From the NCBI RefSeq assembly GCF_001039355.2, contig NW_019775745.1, forward strand, positions 64,001-120,344: 56,344 nt of DNA, in the 5' to 3' direction. The notes below the pieces were generated by a model. It saw only the letters and a list, made by a program, of their open reading frames with translations, was not told where the DNA came from and ran no database searches. Below, piece after piece: positions 34,632-47,684 of this stretch. This DNA comes from Lingula anatina (Eukaryota > Brachiopoda > Lingulata > Lingulida > Lingulidae). Numbering within the stretch: the stretch's first letter is position 1; every line of letters begins with the position of its first letter. Position numbers and translations under genes: made by a program.

Positions 34632-37310
34632 TTAAGGGAAGCCCCTAAACGGCGCAGGTGTCACCTGTGGAAGGCCGAATAAACCGACAACATCGTTTGC
34701 TGGAAATCCGTCCCAATCCCCACATATCCCTTCCATCCAGAATTGCCAGATCGGAGGAATGTCAATCTGGAGACAATGTCGGGCCACACGTATCCTAATG
34801 TCGAACAGGACAGTTGGCAGGAGCGTGCAACTAACCTCAATGTACAAATCGCCAGCTACAACAATTACCTCGATATGAAAACCGCCCCCGATGAATAAAA
34901 TAACAGGTGCCCCAGCAGGACCAAGGCTCACAGCACCAACAAACAGCGGCGGAACAGGGGCAAATTTATCTATTACCTGCAATGAGATAAAATCCCGATA
35001 GTGTTATCTTACCATAATAATAATAAGCACGTGGTCCATTTACCAGTGACTCACAAAATCAATCAGAACAATACATTCAGTATATTCAGTATTGTGAGCA
35101 AGAAGGTGCACACAGACATACAATACTTACAACCAAACACACACACAAACATGAAAATTGATTAACACACTTCGAGATTCCGAAGTAACAACGGTAACAA
35201 AAACATAACCTCGTCAGAGGTGAAGGACTGAGAGAGCGCAGCCTCTTCCAAGACAAATACATGTAGCTGAGTCGAAGATTTCAAAGAAACAAACATCAAA
35301 CAAACCCACTAACGGTAACAAATACTACCTCCTCCGTTGTCGGGGTAATAATAATAATAAGGACACAGTAGAGTACAGTATACCGGTACATATGTATTTA
35401 GTACATTAAAAAAAATTACGTAGCTAAATTGTTCACAGGATGCAGTCAAAGCTCTTACCTGTTGGAAGCAGTGTACTAAGTAGCCTGAGAGAGAGAGAGA
35501 AAGCAGAGAATGGAGAGAGAATAGGAGGACGAAACTTACCGTTATTGTGTACAGTCCATCTGGATTTGGGTTGTCTTTGTACTCAATGATCACGTAGTGA
35601 TCAAAGATCTTGAATTTCACTGCTGACAGACGAGTCTTCGGACCGCCATCAAAGAACTCTTGTCCCGTTACTATGTACCAAAGCCAGCCACCCATAGACT
35701 TTGCCATTATACCTACAACCCCGGGCGGGGTGTCAAATCTGAAGACTTTCCCATCACACGTAACATATCGGACATCACCATGCGCATGGCATTCACAAAA
35801 CGGGATTGCCGCTGAAATAGACAGGGGCAACTTGAATGATAAAGGATACATTCCAATATCTCCATAAAAGGTCCATTAAATGATCTATTTCATTAAAGGT
35901 GAATGCAACCAATACTCAAGAAACAATACATCAAAAGAGGATTCTGAAAAGAAGAAAAGTTTTTTGTTGAAAAGCTTTGTGACCGATGGTATAAAAAGTG
36001 GTGTCAAAACATAACGACACGGGAAATTTTCCCGTGTTTCAGCTATTAGCACTCAAACAGCCTCTTGGTAAGTCTACTGTTATCCGACTTCACCATAAAG
36101 TGCTAATATTGGTGTAAATCTGGTTACTCCCATATAATACTTAAGGAGGGAATGTAGGTTTGAGATTTTCTCTTTAAATAAAGGTCTTGGCTTTTTTATT
36201 CCTGTCACATTCATTTAACGTATCTTCAAAATATCTAATTATGCNTAGCCCGTAATTGTATATTCTTAACATAGCTGTCAATGACCTAAACCCCCCCCAC
36301 AGTGGCACAGTAGTTATTAATAGGCATGATACATGATTTGAACAGTTGTTCAAAAGTATTAAATCCAATATCTTTCAAACTCTGCATCTTATTTATCATA
36401 CCACCTAGCCCTCTGCTGGCCCCTTTCGCTAACTCTTCCTTGTAAAAAAGTGTTAGAATCCGCACTCTACCTAGATTTCTAGTTTCTTTACCATTGTTTG
36501 AAGAGGACAATTCTGTCAATTTGTATACTGAAGATCTCATTCAATAGTATCCCTTTATGTACGGTTTCATAAATCGGACTAACAAGAACGTGTCAATAAA
36601 ATTCACCTAAAATCTCTGTGCTACATTGACTGTGTATATTACTGTCTCCCGTTTTCTTTCATATTAAAATGTGTGAGCTGAAATTCTTAATTTATGTAAT
36701 ATCTGTTTAATTTAACACGAAATATTATTTACCTAAGTAATAGGGCAAACAGAAGGCATTGGTCATGCTTCTACACAAAGAACATTTTGTTTTACTCAGT
36801 TCTGATTTCCTGAAGTATTTTTATTTGACTCTTACTTTCTTTCTTTCTTTAAACAAAATTTGTCGGCAACATGTTGGATTTATTTCCTTACAAGAAAAAA
36901 AGATTTACAAATTATATGTATAACACACTTTTGAGAACTTAAAATCTTAACCTAATACTTCATAACATATATCTGTAGTACAGTAGCGTTAGATGACCAA
37001 ACTAGTTAAAAGTTGCAGCAGAAAGACATTCTTGCCAACAACTAGGTTATTAAAGTTATCAACGACAAATCTTCGTTTTCACATTCGGTCAAGTTTGCAA
37101 TCTTAAGGAAAATTGTAACTTACGTATTGGACCAGGGGGAAGTCCAGCTGCCATCTGATCAGCGGCTGGAAGGTTAAGCATGGCTTGCGTAGCATTGTAT
37201 CTTTGAGCCTCTTCCTCCGCAGTAAGAGGGATGGGACCCGCGCCAGTAACGGATGTCACCGTTGTCAAAGCGATGATCAGAAGCACGGCAACGCCTCCTT
37301 GTCCTGTCAT
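34632..37310 (-). CDS. VWD-domain secreted protein, copy C
   Basis: Join of exon 1 37124-37310, exon 2 35540-35811 and exon 3 34632-34976, giving 267 residues. Residues 1-25 are a signal peptide (core VAVLLIIALTTV), then the linker AGPIPLTAEEEAQR with a NAT sequon. The VWD domain covers about residues 68-260: C68 and C70 (CEC), HGDVRYVTCDG with C81, VSC with C203, VARHC with C221, and GICGDWDGFPANDV with C238. These six Cys could make three disulfides. GDVR replaces the GDPH self-cleavage motif of some VWDs. Splice phases are 1 and 0, and both introns are canonical. Intron 1 (1312 nt) carries a LINE fragment and a single undetermined base at 36245. Exon 1 is close to that of D, while exon 3 is closest to B. 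The frames are intact, so it is probably functional; the ligand is unknown. Confidence 0.88.
36010..36540 (-). pseudogene. LINE reverse transcriptase C-terminal fragment in intron 1 of copy C
   Basis: Orthologous to the fragment in copy B. It shows LGRVRILTLF, GASRGLGGMINKMQSLKDIG and FKSCIMPINNY in the open stretch 36286-36540 (minus). Relative to B it is interrupted by about 100 bp (36144-36245) that ends in a single N, so the insertion or the assembly there is uncertain. Confidence 0.7.
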
Positions 37311-37392
37311 CTTCAAGAGAATCTCCTTTCTAGGCGAATGTGTAGCAGAAAAAGAGAAACGGCAACTGCGAAGCACATTCCTCTGTTCTTAT

Positions 37393-37401
37393 TATTTATA
37401 C
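37393..37401 (-). promoter_or_regulatory. TATA box of copy C
   Basis: GTATAAATA on the minus strand lies 83 nt upstream of the ATG at 37310. The ACGCATGCGCG element lies near 37456-37466. Confidence 0.75.
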
Positions 37402-37499
37402 AACTTTTTAAAGGTGGGCACGCAGCGCCACGCTCCACGTTGACAAACTGAGAGTACGCATGCGCGTTCTATCTATGTGCGTAGGTTGATGCAGTGGAG

Positions 37500-38400
37500 T
37501 TGTGGGTTTTACAAATAAAAAAAAGATTAAAGAAACAAGTAAGAAAGCTAAAATCAGAGAGAGAGGGAAAGAAATAAGGAGAGAGAGAGAAGAATTTCAA
37601 GGTCTATTTCTCACTCAATATTTACTGTAAAATTCAAAATATGTTAGGCTGACTTTTTTTATGTCTTCTGCGACGACTGTTAAATAATCTTAGGCTCGTA
37701 GCTTGGGGGGGGGGGGTCGAAAGGACCGCCCGTTTTGGGCCCCTCTGAGTAAAATGTTAATTTAGGTTTATGTTAATAGTTCCACTCTTTCTCAGAAAAA
37801 GACACTACCCTTTTGAAATTGCTAGCTACGGGACTGAATCTAGCTCAAATGTTTCATATTAATACATTTAAGTCATAAATTGCTCATCTACAATGTACTA
37901 CAAAATTATCCTAGACATTAAAGAAACTTAAAATATTAAGGTCTGGGCGAAGCTGCTATATGTTATAACGGTATTTGAATTTGCCAGTCAACCCCAATTT
38001 ATGATAACGTAATATATTTGAGGTAGCCCATCCCCGCGTCTTTTCTTTCTCAATCGACCAGTTTCATGCAATGCCTCACAATATTACGAGTACAAACTAA
38101 ATGTCACCGAAGACATCGGACAAAAATAATCATACCATAAAAAGTGCTCATATTTTGTCCCCGTCCACTCACATCAACTATGAACATCAACAATCCTTGA
38201 GTATTGATGTCTTGTTGCTGCCCCCGCCTCCACCCCCCCCCCCAAGGAGACTTCAGAAAATCTTCGATCCATCAACTAAACCGAAAAGCCTTTCTTAGTT
38301 AAGCCACAAGAAACCCTGAAATAGAATCTAAATCGGTGATTTTACCTAATGTATGAAATATTTAGTATTTTTGAAGATATTCTAGCTTAATTAATGCGGG
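37500..38400. repeat. Upstream flank of copy C
   Basis: Matches 25060-26110 of unit B but lacks the foldback insertion found there. It contains GA-rich sequence (37556-37590) and C runs (about 37706 and 38230). No gene; the open frame at 38101-38298 includes a proline run from a C tract. Confidence 0.75.
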
Positions 38401-41400
38401 TGTCAGCCGTCTTAAGCAGAATTTTTTGGGTGGTTAGGTTTCGTAAGACAAATTTTTCCATCTTATAACGTTCAGGTATATTCCACACTGTGCACACGTG
38501 TCATCTTATCATTCAGAGGTTCAGTAAGAGTTGCAGTCATATGCAACTCCTACTGTATTCTTAATCATGCCATTTTTTTTTTTTTTTTTTTTTTTGCGAT
38601 TTCTGACCAATCCTATATTTCTTTAAGCCATTTCATGGTGTTGTCTGAGCTATTAAAAGAAGTGCGTTGCGGGTTTGTGATTTGTCTATCTCTCAGTCAC
38701 TCCATTATGATTCACGACAGGCAAAAATTTACTTTCAAAGGCTTTATGTTGCCATTTCTGTTTTTGTCATTGCATTGTGTATTATCTAAGATTTTAACTT
38801 GTGTTTAGGAGCTGAGGTAAAATATGATGGCAATGGGAAAGACGTCGCATATTTAATGAAGTGTTAAGCTAGCTGACAGCATCTCTTTGTCGCAAACGTT
38901 GAACATTACACATTAAAGGCTAAAATGATTAAATGTCTTTGCCAACATTCTATCAAATTCGAGATTTCAAGTATGCTAGGAATCAAATGAAATACTATTT
39001 ATGGAAAATTGGCATTTAAGTTATTATATATATATATATATTTTTTTTTTCTGTTGCATATACGTACATATTTGTTTTATTTTTTACTTATTTAATTTTG
39101 TTTTACATGGAGAGCATCTAATGCGTTTAGCGCTTTGCCTCTATTTCTTTCGAATAAACATTGTTAAAAATGGGGATATAGGGATCGGGCTAGTCTTCTC
39201 TCACTTCTAACCTGATACTGAAGTTTTTTTACGATACATACATACTTGTAAGCTGTTTCATAGTGTTGTTTGAGCTATTGAAATCGGTGGGTTGCAAGTT
39301 TCTTATTTGCCCTGGCGTACGTAACTTTTCCCATCCCTCAGTCCGTTATGATTCATGAGTAGCAAAATCTGTTTTCAACTGCCATATGTTGCCATTTCTT
39401 TTTTGACAGTGTATTCGGTTTCATGTGAAGATTTTAATTAGTGTTTAAGAGGTAAGGTACAATATGATAGAAATAGCAAAGACGTCGCATATTTAATGAA
39501 GAGATTGAGCCAGAAAGCTTCTTCTGTGGTAAACGTTGACCATAAAACCCTCAATGGCGAAATAATTAAATCAACTTTCTTACGTTCTATCAAATTCGAG
39601 ATTAAATGTATCTTACGTGCCAAATGAAACTCTGCATTTGTGGAAAATCAAAATTTAATCACGTTTCTGAAATCATCTAATTGATTGAAAAGCAATATGA
39701 TATTTTAGAAGTGACGGGCCTTAATAAACTCTAGAGTTTTTTACATGTATACTTAGCATTTCAAAGTAAGCATTTAATATCCATTTTATATTGTCACCGT
39801 TATCATTATAGTGTTTTTAGAGCTATATAATATTTTAAAATATGACAAGTCCATAGATACTCTAGAAATACTTATCGTTTCTCATATTTTCATAATGTTC
39901 TTTTTATCTCCTCGGCCAGTGAATATACATGTCTTATATTTTGATGTCAGTGGCCTCTTTTCCTTCTAATAAACGTTAATACAAGCTGAATAGATTGGTT
40001 TAGTATCAAATATTACTTAAAATACTCGAGTAACATACCTGTAAAATGCGTCACTCTTCTACATGTAGAAGCTACCTCTCACTCTTATCCATATACTGAA
40101 TTTAAAATTTAGCAGATTAAATGTCATTTTCATCATCAAATGTAGGATATTAGAGAAAAATGGACTTTCATTCCAGATTCCCTTCATCCCCCACCCCTAG
40201 CAAACACCAATTCAAAGTCGGTGGGAAGCGGGCCAGTCAAGACTGATACTGAAGCCTCTTTACAATACACACATACTTGTAAGCTGTTTCATAATGCTGT
40301 TTCAGCTATTGAAGAGGTGCGTGGCGAATGTCTTATTTTCCCTGGCGTACGTAGTTTTCCCCCTCCACAGTCAGCCCGTGATGATTCATGAGTAGCAAAA
40401 TCTGTTTGCAAATACCATATGTTGCCATTTCTTTTTTGACAGTGTATTCCGTTTCATCTGAAGATTTTAATTAGTGTTTTAGAGGTTGGGTAAAATATGA
40501 TGGAAATAGCAAAGACGTCGCATATTTAATGAAGAGATTGAGCCAGAAAGCTTCTTTTGTGGTAAACGTTCACCATAAAACCCTCAATGGCGAAATAATG
40601 AAATCAATGTTTCTACCTTCTATTAAATTCGAGTTTAAATGTATCTTACGTGTCAAATGGAACGCTACATTTGTGGAAAATCAAAATTTAAATCACGTTT
40701 CTGAAATCATTCAAGCGATTTAAAAGCAATATGATATTTTAGAATTTGACGGGCCTAAATATCCTCCAGAAATATATTTTATACCTAGCATTTCAAAATA
40801 AGCATTAAACTTTCTCAGTCAGTCTTTCCACATCTGTCTTCACCTCTTGATTTGCACAAATCTTAGTCCTATCTTTCATTATAGTTTATATTTTCAAGTA
40901 CATTTAAACTAAAAACGTTGTCCATTCATCATAAAATAAAAACCTACTTACATGCATACAGAATACATCAAACTCGGTATACCTTACCCCTCCCTCGTGG
41001 TGATTTATTTCAATAGTTTTAAAAAGTTAAATATTTTTAATGTATTATATTAAATGGCAATCTGTTGTAAGGTACAGTATTAAAGTGCAGACGGTTCGTG
41101 CCATGTTTCTTATCAAGCCATTTAAGTTATCTGTTACCGTATTAACCTATCTGATGAGGGAGAAATTTACCTGTACTGGAAAAACAGCTCTTGTATTTGG
41201 ATGTCACTTGTGAAGCTGATGAGTGGTTTGAAAGCTGTGGTTTTGTTCACCTCGTAGATTCATCAGAATTTTTTTCACATGCGAATGCAGTATACTTTTC
41301 TGATTTTTAGGGATAAGTAAGTCGCTATTTTTATTGACACAACTTCATTTTACATTTTTCCGGAAATGCTGAATAACTAAAATGTAACAGCTCCAAATAA

Positions 41401-41740
41401 TTCAGGAAGCTGAGTAGATTGCATGGGTTTTGGACAATGTATTTAGTAAAATTACTTCAAAGGTCCACAAATAGGGCTATAGTGCAAGGTGAATAGATTG
41501 GGTTAGTATCAAATATTACTTAAAAACATCAAGTAACATAAATTGAGTAACATAAATTGAGTACCTCTCACTCTTTTACATAAACTATTAAACTGAACAA
41601 TTTAGCAGATTTAATGTCATTTCCATCGTCGCATGTATGACATTAGAGAAAAATGGACCTATTCCTGTTACCCTTCACCCCCCACCCCCCACCCACCCCC
41701 ATCCCCACCACCCACCCCTAGCAAACACCAATTCAGAGCT
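38400..41740. repeat. Three tandem R1 modules of unit C
   Basis: The GACGTCGCATATTTAATGAA mark occurs at about 38842, 39481 and 40516, and the AAGCTGTTTCATA junction word at about 39251 and 40281. The middle module is about 1.03 kb. The array ends in a C-rich minisatellite (41675-41720). No gene is seen; open frames inside are not conserved among modules. Confidence 0.75.
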
Positions 41741-41884
41741 GTTATATCTTTAGACGTTATCTTACAGGATTCAACCTGACATTTCTATCATCTAACATCG
41801 GTTATCAATATCTCAAAAAAAGAAAAACAAAGATAAAATAAGACCAAAATAACTTGTTTCTGTTTAGTCTTTCCACATCTGTTT

Positions 41885-42760
41885 TCTCCCACTTGGTTTT
41901 CACATGAGCTTCTTCATTGTCATCACTTCATTAATCACAGTAACTGTCTTTTATCATACAGAAGAAAAAATCTACTATACGTGTATGCAGGTCACGTCAA
42001 AATGGCTCTGCTTCCCTCCTGGTTATTTAGCACATTCTTTTCATGAATATTTTCCCTCCTATCTCAAAGAAATCTTCGTTGTAGATACAGAATACAAATG
42101 TAGATGAAATGGAACAGATCAGAGTCATATTACGCCATAAGAGCAATCTGTTACTGGGTTAACCTAATTGTGGCTAGTGAGAAAATTCATCAGCAGCTAC
42201 GTGCTGGTGTAATATACTGCTTTTATATTGTATGATATAACATCGGTGAAGCAGGCATCAGTTTGTCAGAAATTGACTGTCTTCTAGTGGTAAATTCTTC
42301 GTATGATTCACTGGACGTTCAGATAATTTTGAGAGATGTAATATATCAAAGTATTTTCTTAAAAAGATTCACCAGTAAACCTAATTTTTACAGAACTGCT
42401 GAGCATCAAAATGTGGCAACTTTCCATAAATAATTCAGTAAGCTGACAAAATTGGGTTTGCAGCCACTATTACACCATAATGCATAAGAATGTCATAAAC
42501 TCTGCCATAACCGTATAATTACTCAAACAAATCATACAGTATGAATGCTTGCCTTGTTTCCCTGAATTGCATGGTGTAACGCGTAAATACATTCACTTAT
42601 TGAACGTGGGTTAATCTCACCAAAAAAATCCACCATTTTAACTCCTTACTACTGCATATAGAATGATGATAGATGGCAGTGTTGTAGTGTCCTCTGTCAG
42701 CATATTGTCCCGATTACAGCCTCATAGACACTGCCACTATCTGACAGAGATTGTCGCAAC
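41885..42760. repeat. End block R2 of unit C
   Basis: Matches 28690-29600 and 53860-54780. It stops at a T run followed by a G run (42760-42786), where the sequence shared by units B and D is replaced by unrelated DNA. Confidence 0.75.
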
Positions 42761-42789
42761 ATTTTTTTTTTTTTTTGGGGGGGGGGTCA

Positions 42790-43027
42790 TGTAATAAATG
42801 TGAATAAATGGTATTAAATATTGATATCTTCACCGCTAGTTTGTATTTTCTGTACCACTAACCGTGTTATTTATTGTATGTGGAATGAAATCACTAGTTT
42901 CGCCTGAGACGTGGTGATTTATAAATTAAAGCACATCAATGCTGTATTTGTTTATTGACTTTATTCTGTTCATTTTACCAATGTAAAGTCTATTGAACAT
43001 TTTAATTGATTTCAGACTATGAATAGA

Positions 43028-43085
<58 letters not shown>

Positions 43086-43870
43086 ACAATGACAAAAGTA
43101 ACATGGACAACGACAAATGAGAACTTGGACAAACAAAAGGTATACGTAACCAAAGGCAACAAGTTTACTTAACTCAATAAGAATGAGTACTGAAAATGGG
43201 GAAGGCAAAGTGCAAATTTGATTTATTTAACTAATTAAGATTATTGATTACTGGATCTATGTGATTTACATAATTTTCATTTAAACAAAATATTGCATTT
43301 CGATAAAAATAATTGTCCAGTTAATTATGTTGATAGGTTCATTTTACTTTTTCATGTTATTTTTTATTTATTTATTTATTTATTCATTTATTTATTTATT
43401 TATTTATTTCAATAGAAGACAGAATGTTACAGACTAATTATGCCACAGAAGACAATTTTTAGTTGTGTTAAAAAGTAGTGGTCTTTATGAGGGTTATTGT
43501 AATACCATATAATTGAATCATTTACTGAATTCCATAAGACTGGGTCCCCATGCCTAGATCGATCCATCTGGATCGGTCTAACTCCTTGGGGAGTCTCACT
43601 AAAATGATATCAACTTAACCAGCTTAAATGTCTGTCACGCCTATCGGATCAGCTAGAGGATAAAGAGAATTACCCCCTAACAGCTTTACTAGGCGTGAAA
43701 GATATTTAAGCCGGTTGTGGGAATAGTCCTTAAGAATACGGACAATAATCACTGTTGGGGTTAACTGTAGAATCAATTATTATTATTATTTAAATATGAC
43801 ATATTAGAGGGATTGATTTGTTTGACAATTCTGAATGCACGAAATATTAGTCTGCTCTCAGAACTGGAAT
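42790..43870. other. Unit C-D junction, microsatellites and a foldback element
   Basis: It contains a (TTA)n run at about 43030-43083, a (TTTA)n run at about 43361-43410 and the foldback element at 43555-43740. No coding signal is seen. Confidence 0.7.
43555..43740. mobile_element. Foldback (MITE-like) element
   Basis: An imperfect inverted repeat pairs 43617-43642 (AACCAGCTTAAATGTCTG then TCACGCCT) with 43690-43716 (AGGCGTGA, then AGATATTTAAGCCGGTT). The left end has AGATCGATCCATCTGGATCG. It shares words with the element at 25640-25830. Non-autonomous; boundaries approximate. Confidence 0.6.
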
Positions 43871-44266
43871 GCATAAAATCATAAAATGAACGAAATTATC
43901 CAGAGGGTAAAAATGTTGACACCTATGTTTTATTCTCTTGTGGATCCATGTGGGAAGAAGCAGCAGTGGGACGGCAGAGTGGGGAAATATTTTAGAGAAT
44001 CCACCTGTCAAGTCGATGCCAGCATGTAACACAACTGCAAACTAATCGTTGATCAATTTTGCATGAGATTCAGGCTTTGATTGTAGTGTGTGCTGCTATT
44101 GTATCAAGTGTTATCGCAGATGCAGATTGTGTTTTCTTCGTCTCATCTAACGCAATGACCATCACCGCGCGTATACCACAATTCGTGCCACAAACACAAC
44201 GGTTTCAATTATTTATCAGTGAGTTTTTTCATGTATTTGATCTTAAATAAACTGATCTTAAATAAT

Positions 44267-44300
<34 letters not shown>

Positions 44301-44880
44301 CATTGATCTTCTGTGCCAGTATAATTCATGCACAAGAATGGGGGGGGGGGGGGGGCAGAGAGAGGCGGCAGTGACTGATAGCACCCCTCTCTCAATGCCA
44401 CGTGGCACAGAGAATCCTCCCGTACAAATCATACAGCCACCAAAAGCAGTTGCCGCCAGCACAAGTGCAAAATAATCGTTGATTTATTTTCACAAAATCT
44501 AGATTTTAATTGTTGCTGTAAGTGTATGCTGGTATTTTATCAAGGGTTATCGCAGTTTATTGTTATTGTGTTTTTTACGTCTCATCTAACGCAATGACCT
44601 CCGCCGCTTGTTTAACACAATTCTTGCCAAAACGCCGGAAACACAATTTCCGGTTTCAATTAATTCTCAGTGAGAGTTAAGTGAATATTTATATGATTTT
44701 GAATAAAATAATATATGTGTGTGTGTTTCATTGTTCTTCAGTGCCAGTATATTTCATGCAGAAGAAAAGGGGTGCGGAGGGGAAACGAGGGGTGGGCGGT
44801 GACGGATAGCACCCCTGCTTTCAGTGACACATATGGTACTGAAAGCCAAGTCTGGTTAATATATAAAGAAGAGGGGAGTG
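43870..44880. repeat. Left-flank block of unit D, locally repeated with period about 430-440 bp
   Basis: A partial flank block at 43870-44230 is followed by (GT)n at about 44272-44299, a G run at about 44339-44355 and another partial block at 44400-44690. A third start at about 44715 again has GTGTGTTTCATTGTTCTTC and TGCCAGTAT text. No gene; open frames at 44229-44475 run through the microsatellites. Confidence 0.65.
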
Positions 44881-45109
44881 GGGTGTTTACAGCCAACAGG
44901 CATTCATTTTAATTTTGAGAGCCTCCCCCTCCCCCACAAACACACCTATTTTTTCAAAACTGATGTCTCCCAGGCTCCTTGGCAACGACAGCAGTTTTAA
45001 CTGTTTTACCAAATTGAAAAGAATAAATCATGGTTGATTACAATTATTCATAAAACGCCATTCTCTCTAGTGAACCATGAACTCACTTGACCACATACAC
45101 ATGCACCTT

Positions 45110-45660
45110 AGTAGAAAATGTGGAGGGTGAATTTGGTTTATTTTATTTGTTTCACTGACATATTCTCTTTATGGTGATTTCATCAAAGGTATGCCTTAAA
45201 ATGAGGCTTAAAAGTTTTACTTCTTGCACTTGAACATTTTTTCATTTGATTTTGCTACTTCAATACTACTGCATTTTCGTGCGGGTAGCGTTTAAATAGC
45301 TGTGTACCGTTAAATTTATTAATATGTCATAAGAACATCGTCTGAAGGGGGCAGTGGGCACGTGCCCTTCCCTCAGCTTCTGAGCTGTCTTTTCTTGTCC
45401 TTTTAAAAGGGAACCTAGCCACAAAAAGAAGCGTTTTTCCGTCAAATTAGTATAGCAATATTGCCGTCGTCTCTTTGTAATTTTTCATACTGATGACTCC
45501 ACTAAGATCCCACATAATGTTGTACCCTCTCTCTCTTACCAGTGCTGACATTGTACCTGAAGGACCTATTTTGTTCTCGGTGTTTTGGGACTATTGGTTA
45601 AACTTTGAACGAAGATGTTTTTTATATAAAAAACTTTAGACCATTTACAAAAAATAGCAA
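45110..45660. repeat. 3' flank of copy D
   Basis: Matches parts of 20400-21000 and 32890-33530, but without the long (TTTA)n run. No gene. Confidence 0.7.
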
Positions 45661-45714
45661 CGGGATTTCTCATGCGTCCTCCCCTTTAACATAATTAAAA
45701 CAAAATACAGATAT

Positions 45715-46528
45715 ATGATATCACTGATATCATTTAATAACAATTTTAAAGCCACAAGCACGGCGAAACGACTTGAAGAAGAATATAAATCACAAATTAA
45801 AACGACAAATACATTTTAAAGCTTACATCGTACCCAATTTAAACCACGTTTCCACTGTACTTCACCAGGTGAACATCATCAATCAAAATTTGTGAAAATT
45901 ATCAATAGTACTAGAGGTACTTTTTCCTTTGCATGTCATCTGTTTTAAGTGCCAAATGTGTTTTTCTCTGTCATGATCAGTATTGTGTTCGGAGATTTCT
46001 CCAAATTTGTTTACATCCTCGAAATAATGTTACAGCAAAATGATTAACTCAACCTTCTTAACAAAAACCCACATGCAATAATTTGTACTTCAAGGCATAA
46101 AATACCTCGATCAATGTCAAAATTAAAATCAAACAAGCAAATAATAGAATAGTTATCGTAGAACCGAAAGAGTCGCGTGCACCCCCACAAATTTCGGTTT
46201 CATTGTCCATTATTTTGTTCCTTATGTGAATTTTCGACTCTCCAATAGACGTTCGCCAAAGAACAATAAGTGTGCGAGTCAAATAGTAGCCTTTCTCAAT
46301 TCTGTTTAGTCAACAGATAGAAATATTCCATAGAAATAGGGATCTAAAAGTCTAAGTGACATGGTCCGTAGTAACCCAAGTCAACGGCTGTGAAACATGA
46401 AATGGCGTCCAGTGCCTCCCGTGTTCCACATAAACATCACTGACTGGAGAAAGAAGACACAGTTTGTACAGAGTTGGTTGGTTGATTGGGTTCTTTGGTC
46501 ATCACGCCATGGATCGTCGAGTAATATC
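45715..46528 (-). other. 3' UTR exon (exon 4) of copy D
   Basis: The acceptor (AAATCAG on the minus strand) abuts 46528, and intron 3 is 46529-46803 (275 nt). The candidate poly(A) signal ATTAAA is at 45733-45738. The end is approximate. Confidence 0.6.
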
Positions 46529-46841
46529 CTGATTTAAAGAGAAATAAGATTAAGATTATATATATGCCGGTGTCTGCCATCATTTCGGTAGACACAAATT
46601 ATTTATGTAAGGGAGAACAAAATTGTGAAAAAATCAGGATACAAAATTAATGTTTTTAAATCTGATAAGTTGCGTGTGAAAAAAGTTTTTAAGAAAATTG
46701 TATTCTGGGAATGTGAGAGAGAGAGAGAGAGAGAGAAACTTCAGCATTCTACGACTCGTGAGTTTTATTTACACACATTCCAGATAAAATACAATCTACT
46801 TACGTCATCGGCGCCGTGTGCTGTTAAGGGAATCCCCTAAA

Positions 46842-47684
46842 CTACACAGGTTTCACCTGTGGCCAGGCGACAAGATTCGTAACGTCGTTATCTGGATTTC
46901 CGTCCCAATTTCCGCATATCCCTTCCATCCAAATGTTCCATATCGGAGGAATGCGAATCTGGAGACAATGTCGGGCCACAAGTATCCTAATGTCAAACAG
47001 GACGGACGGCAGGAGCGTGCACCTAACTTGAATGTACCAATCACCGCCCATCGGAATTACGGAGATATGAAAACCGTTCCCCACGTAGAGCACTGCACCT
47101 ACAGTACCGGGTCCAAGACTTACTTGAAAAACCGCTATCGGCGGAACAGGTGCAGCTTCAGCTGCTACCTGCAATGAGAAAAAGTGTTATAATAATAATA
47201 ATAATAATAATAATAATCACCACGTGGTCACGTTCATTTACAAAATCAATCAGAACGATACATTCAGTACATTCAGTATTGTGGGCAAGAAGGTGCACAC
47301 AGACATACAATACTTGCACACACACAAACATGAAAATTGATCAACATATTTCGAGATCCCTTTTGGGGGCATTCAAGTAACGATGGTAACAAAAATATAA
47401 CTTCGTCAGAGGTAAAGGACTGAGAGAGCGCAGCCTCTTCCAAGACAAATAGCTGGGTCGAAGATTTCGAAGTAACTAACATCAAACAAACCCACTAACG
47501 GTAACAAATACTACCTCCTCCGTTGTCGGGGTAATAATAGGAAAACAGTGGAAACCGTCTATTATCAACCATGTATATATATACCCTGAGTACATGTATA
47601 AAATTTTATGTAGCTAATAATATAAATTGTTCACAGGATGCTGGCAAAGTTCTTACCTATTGAAAGCCGTAGAGTAAGTGGCCT

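Noticed and set aside
42926-43208. Open frames with isoleucine or asparagine runs
   Set aside because: They are translations of the (TTA)n microsatellite.
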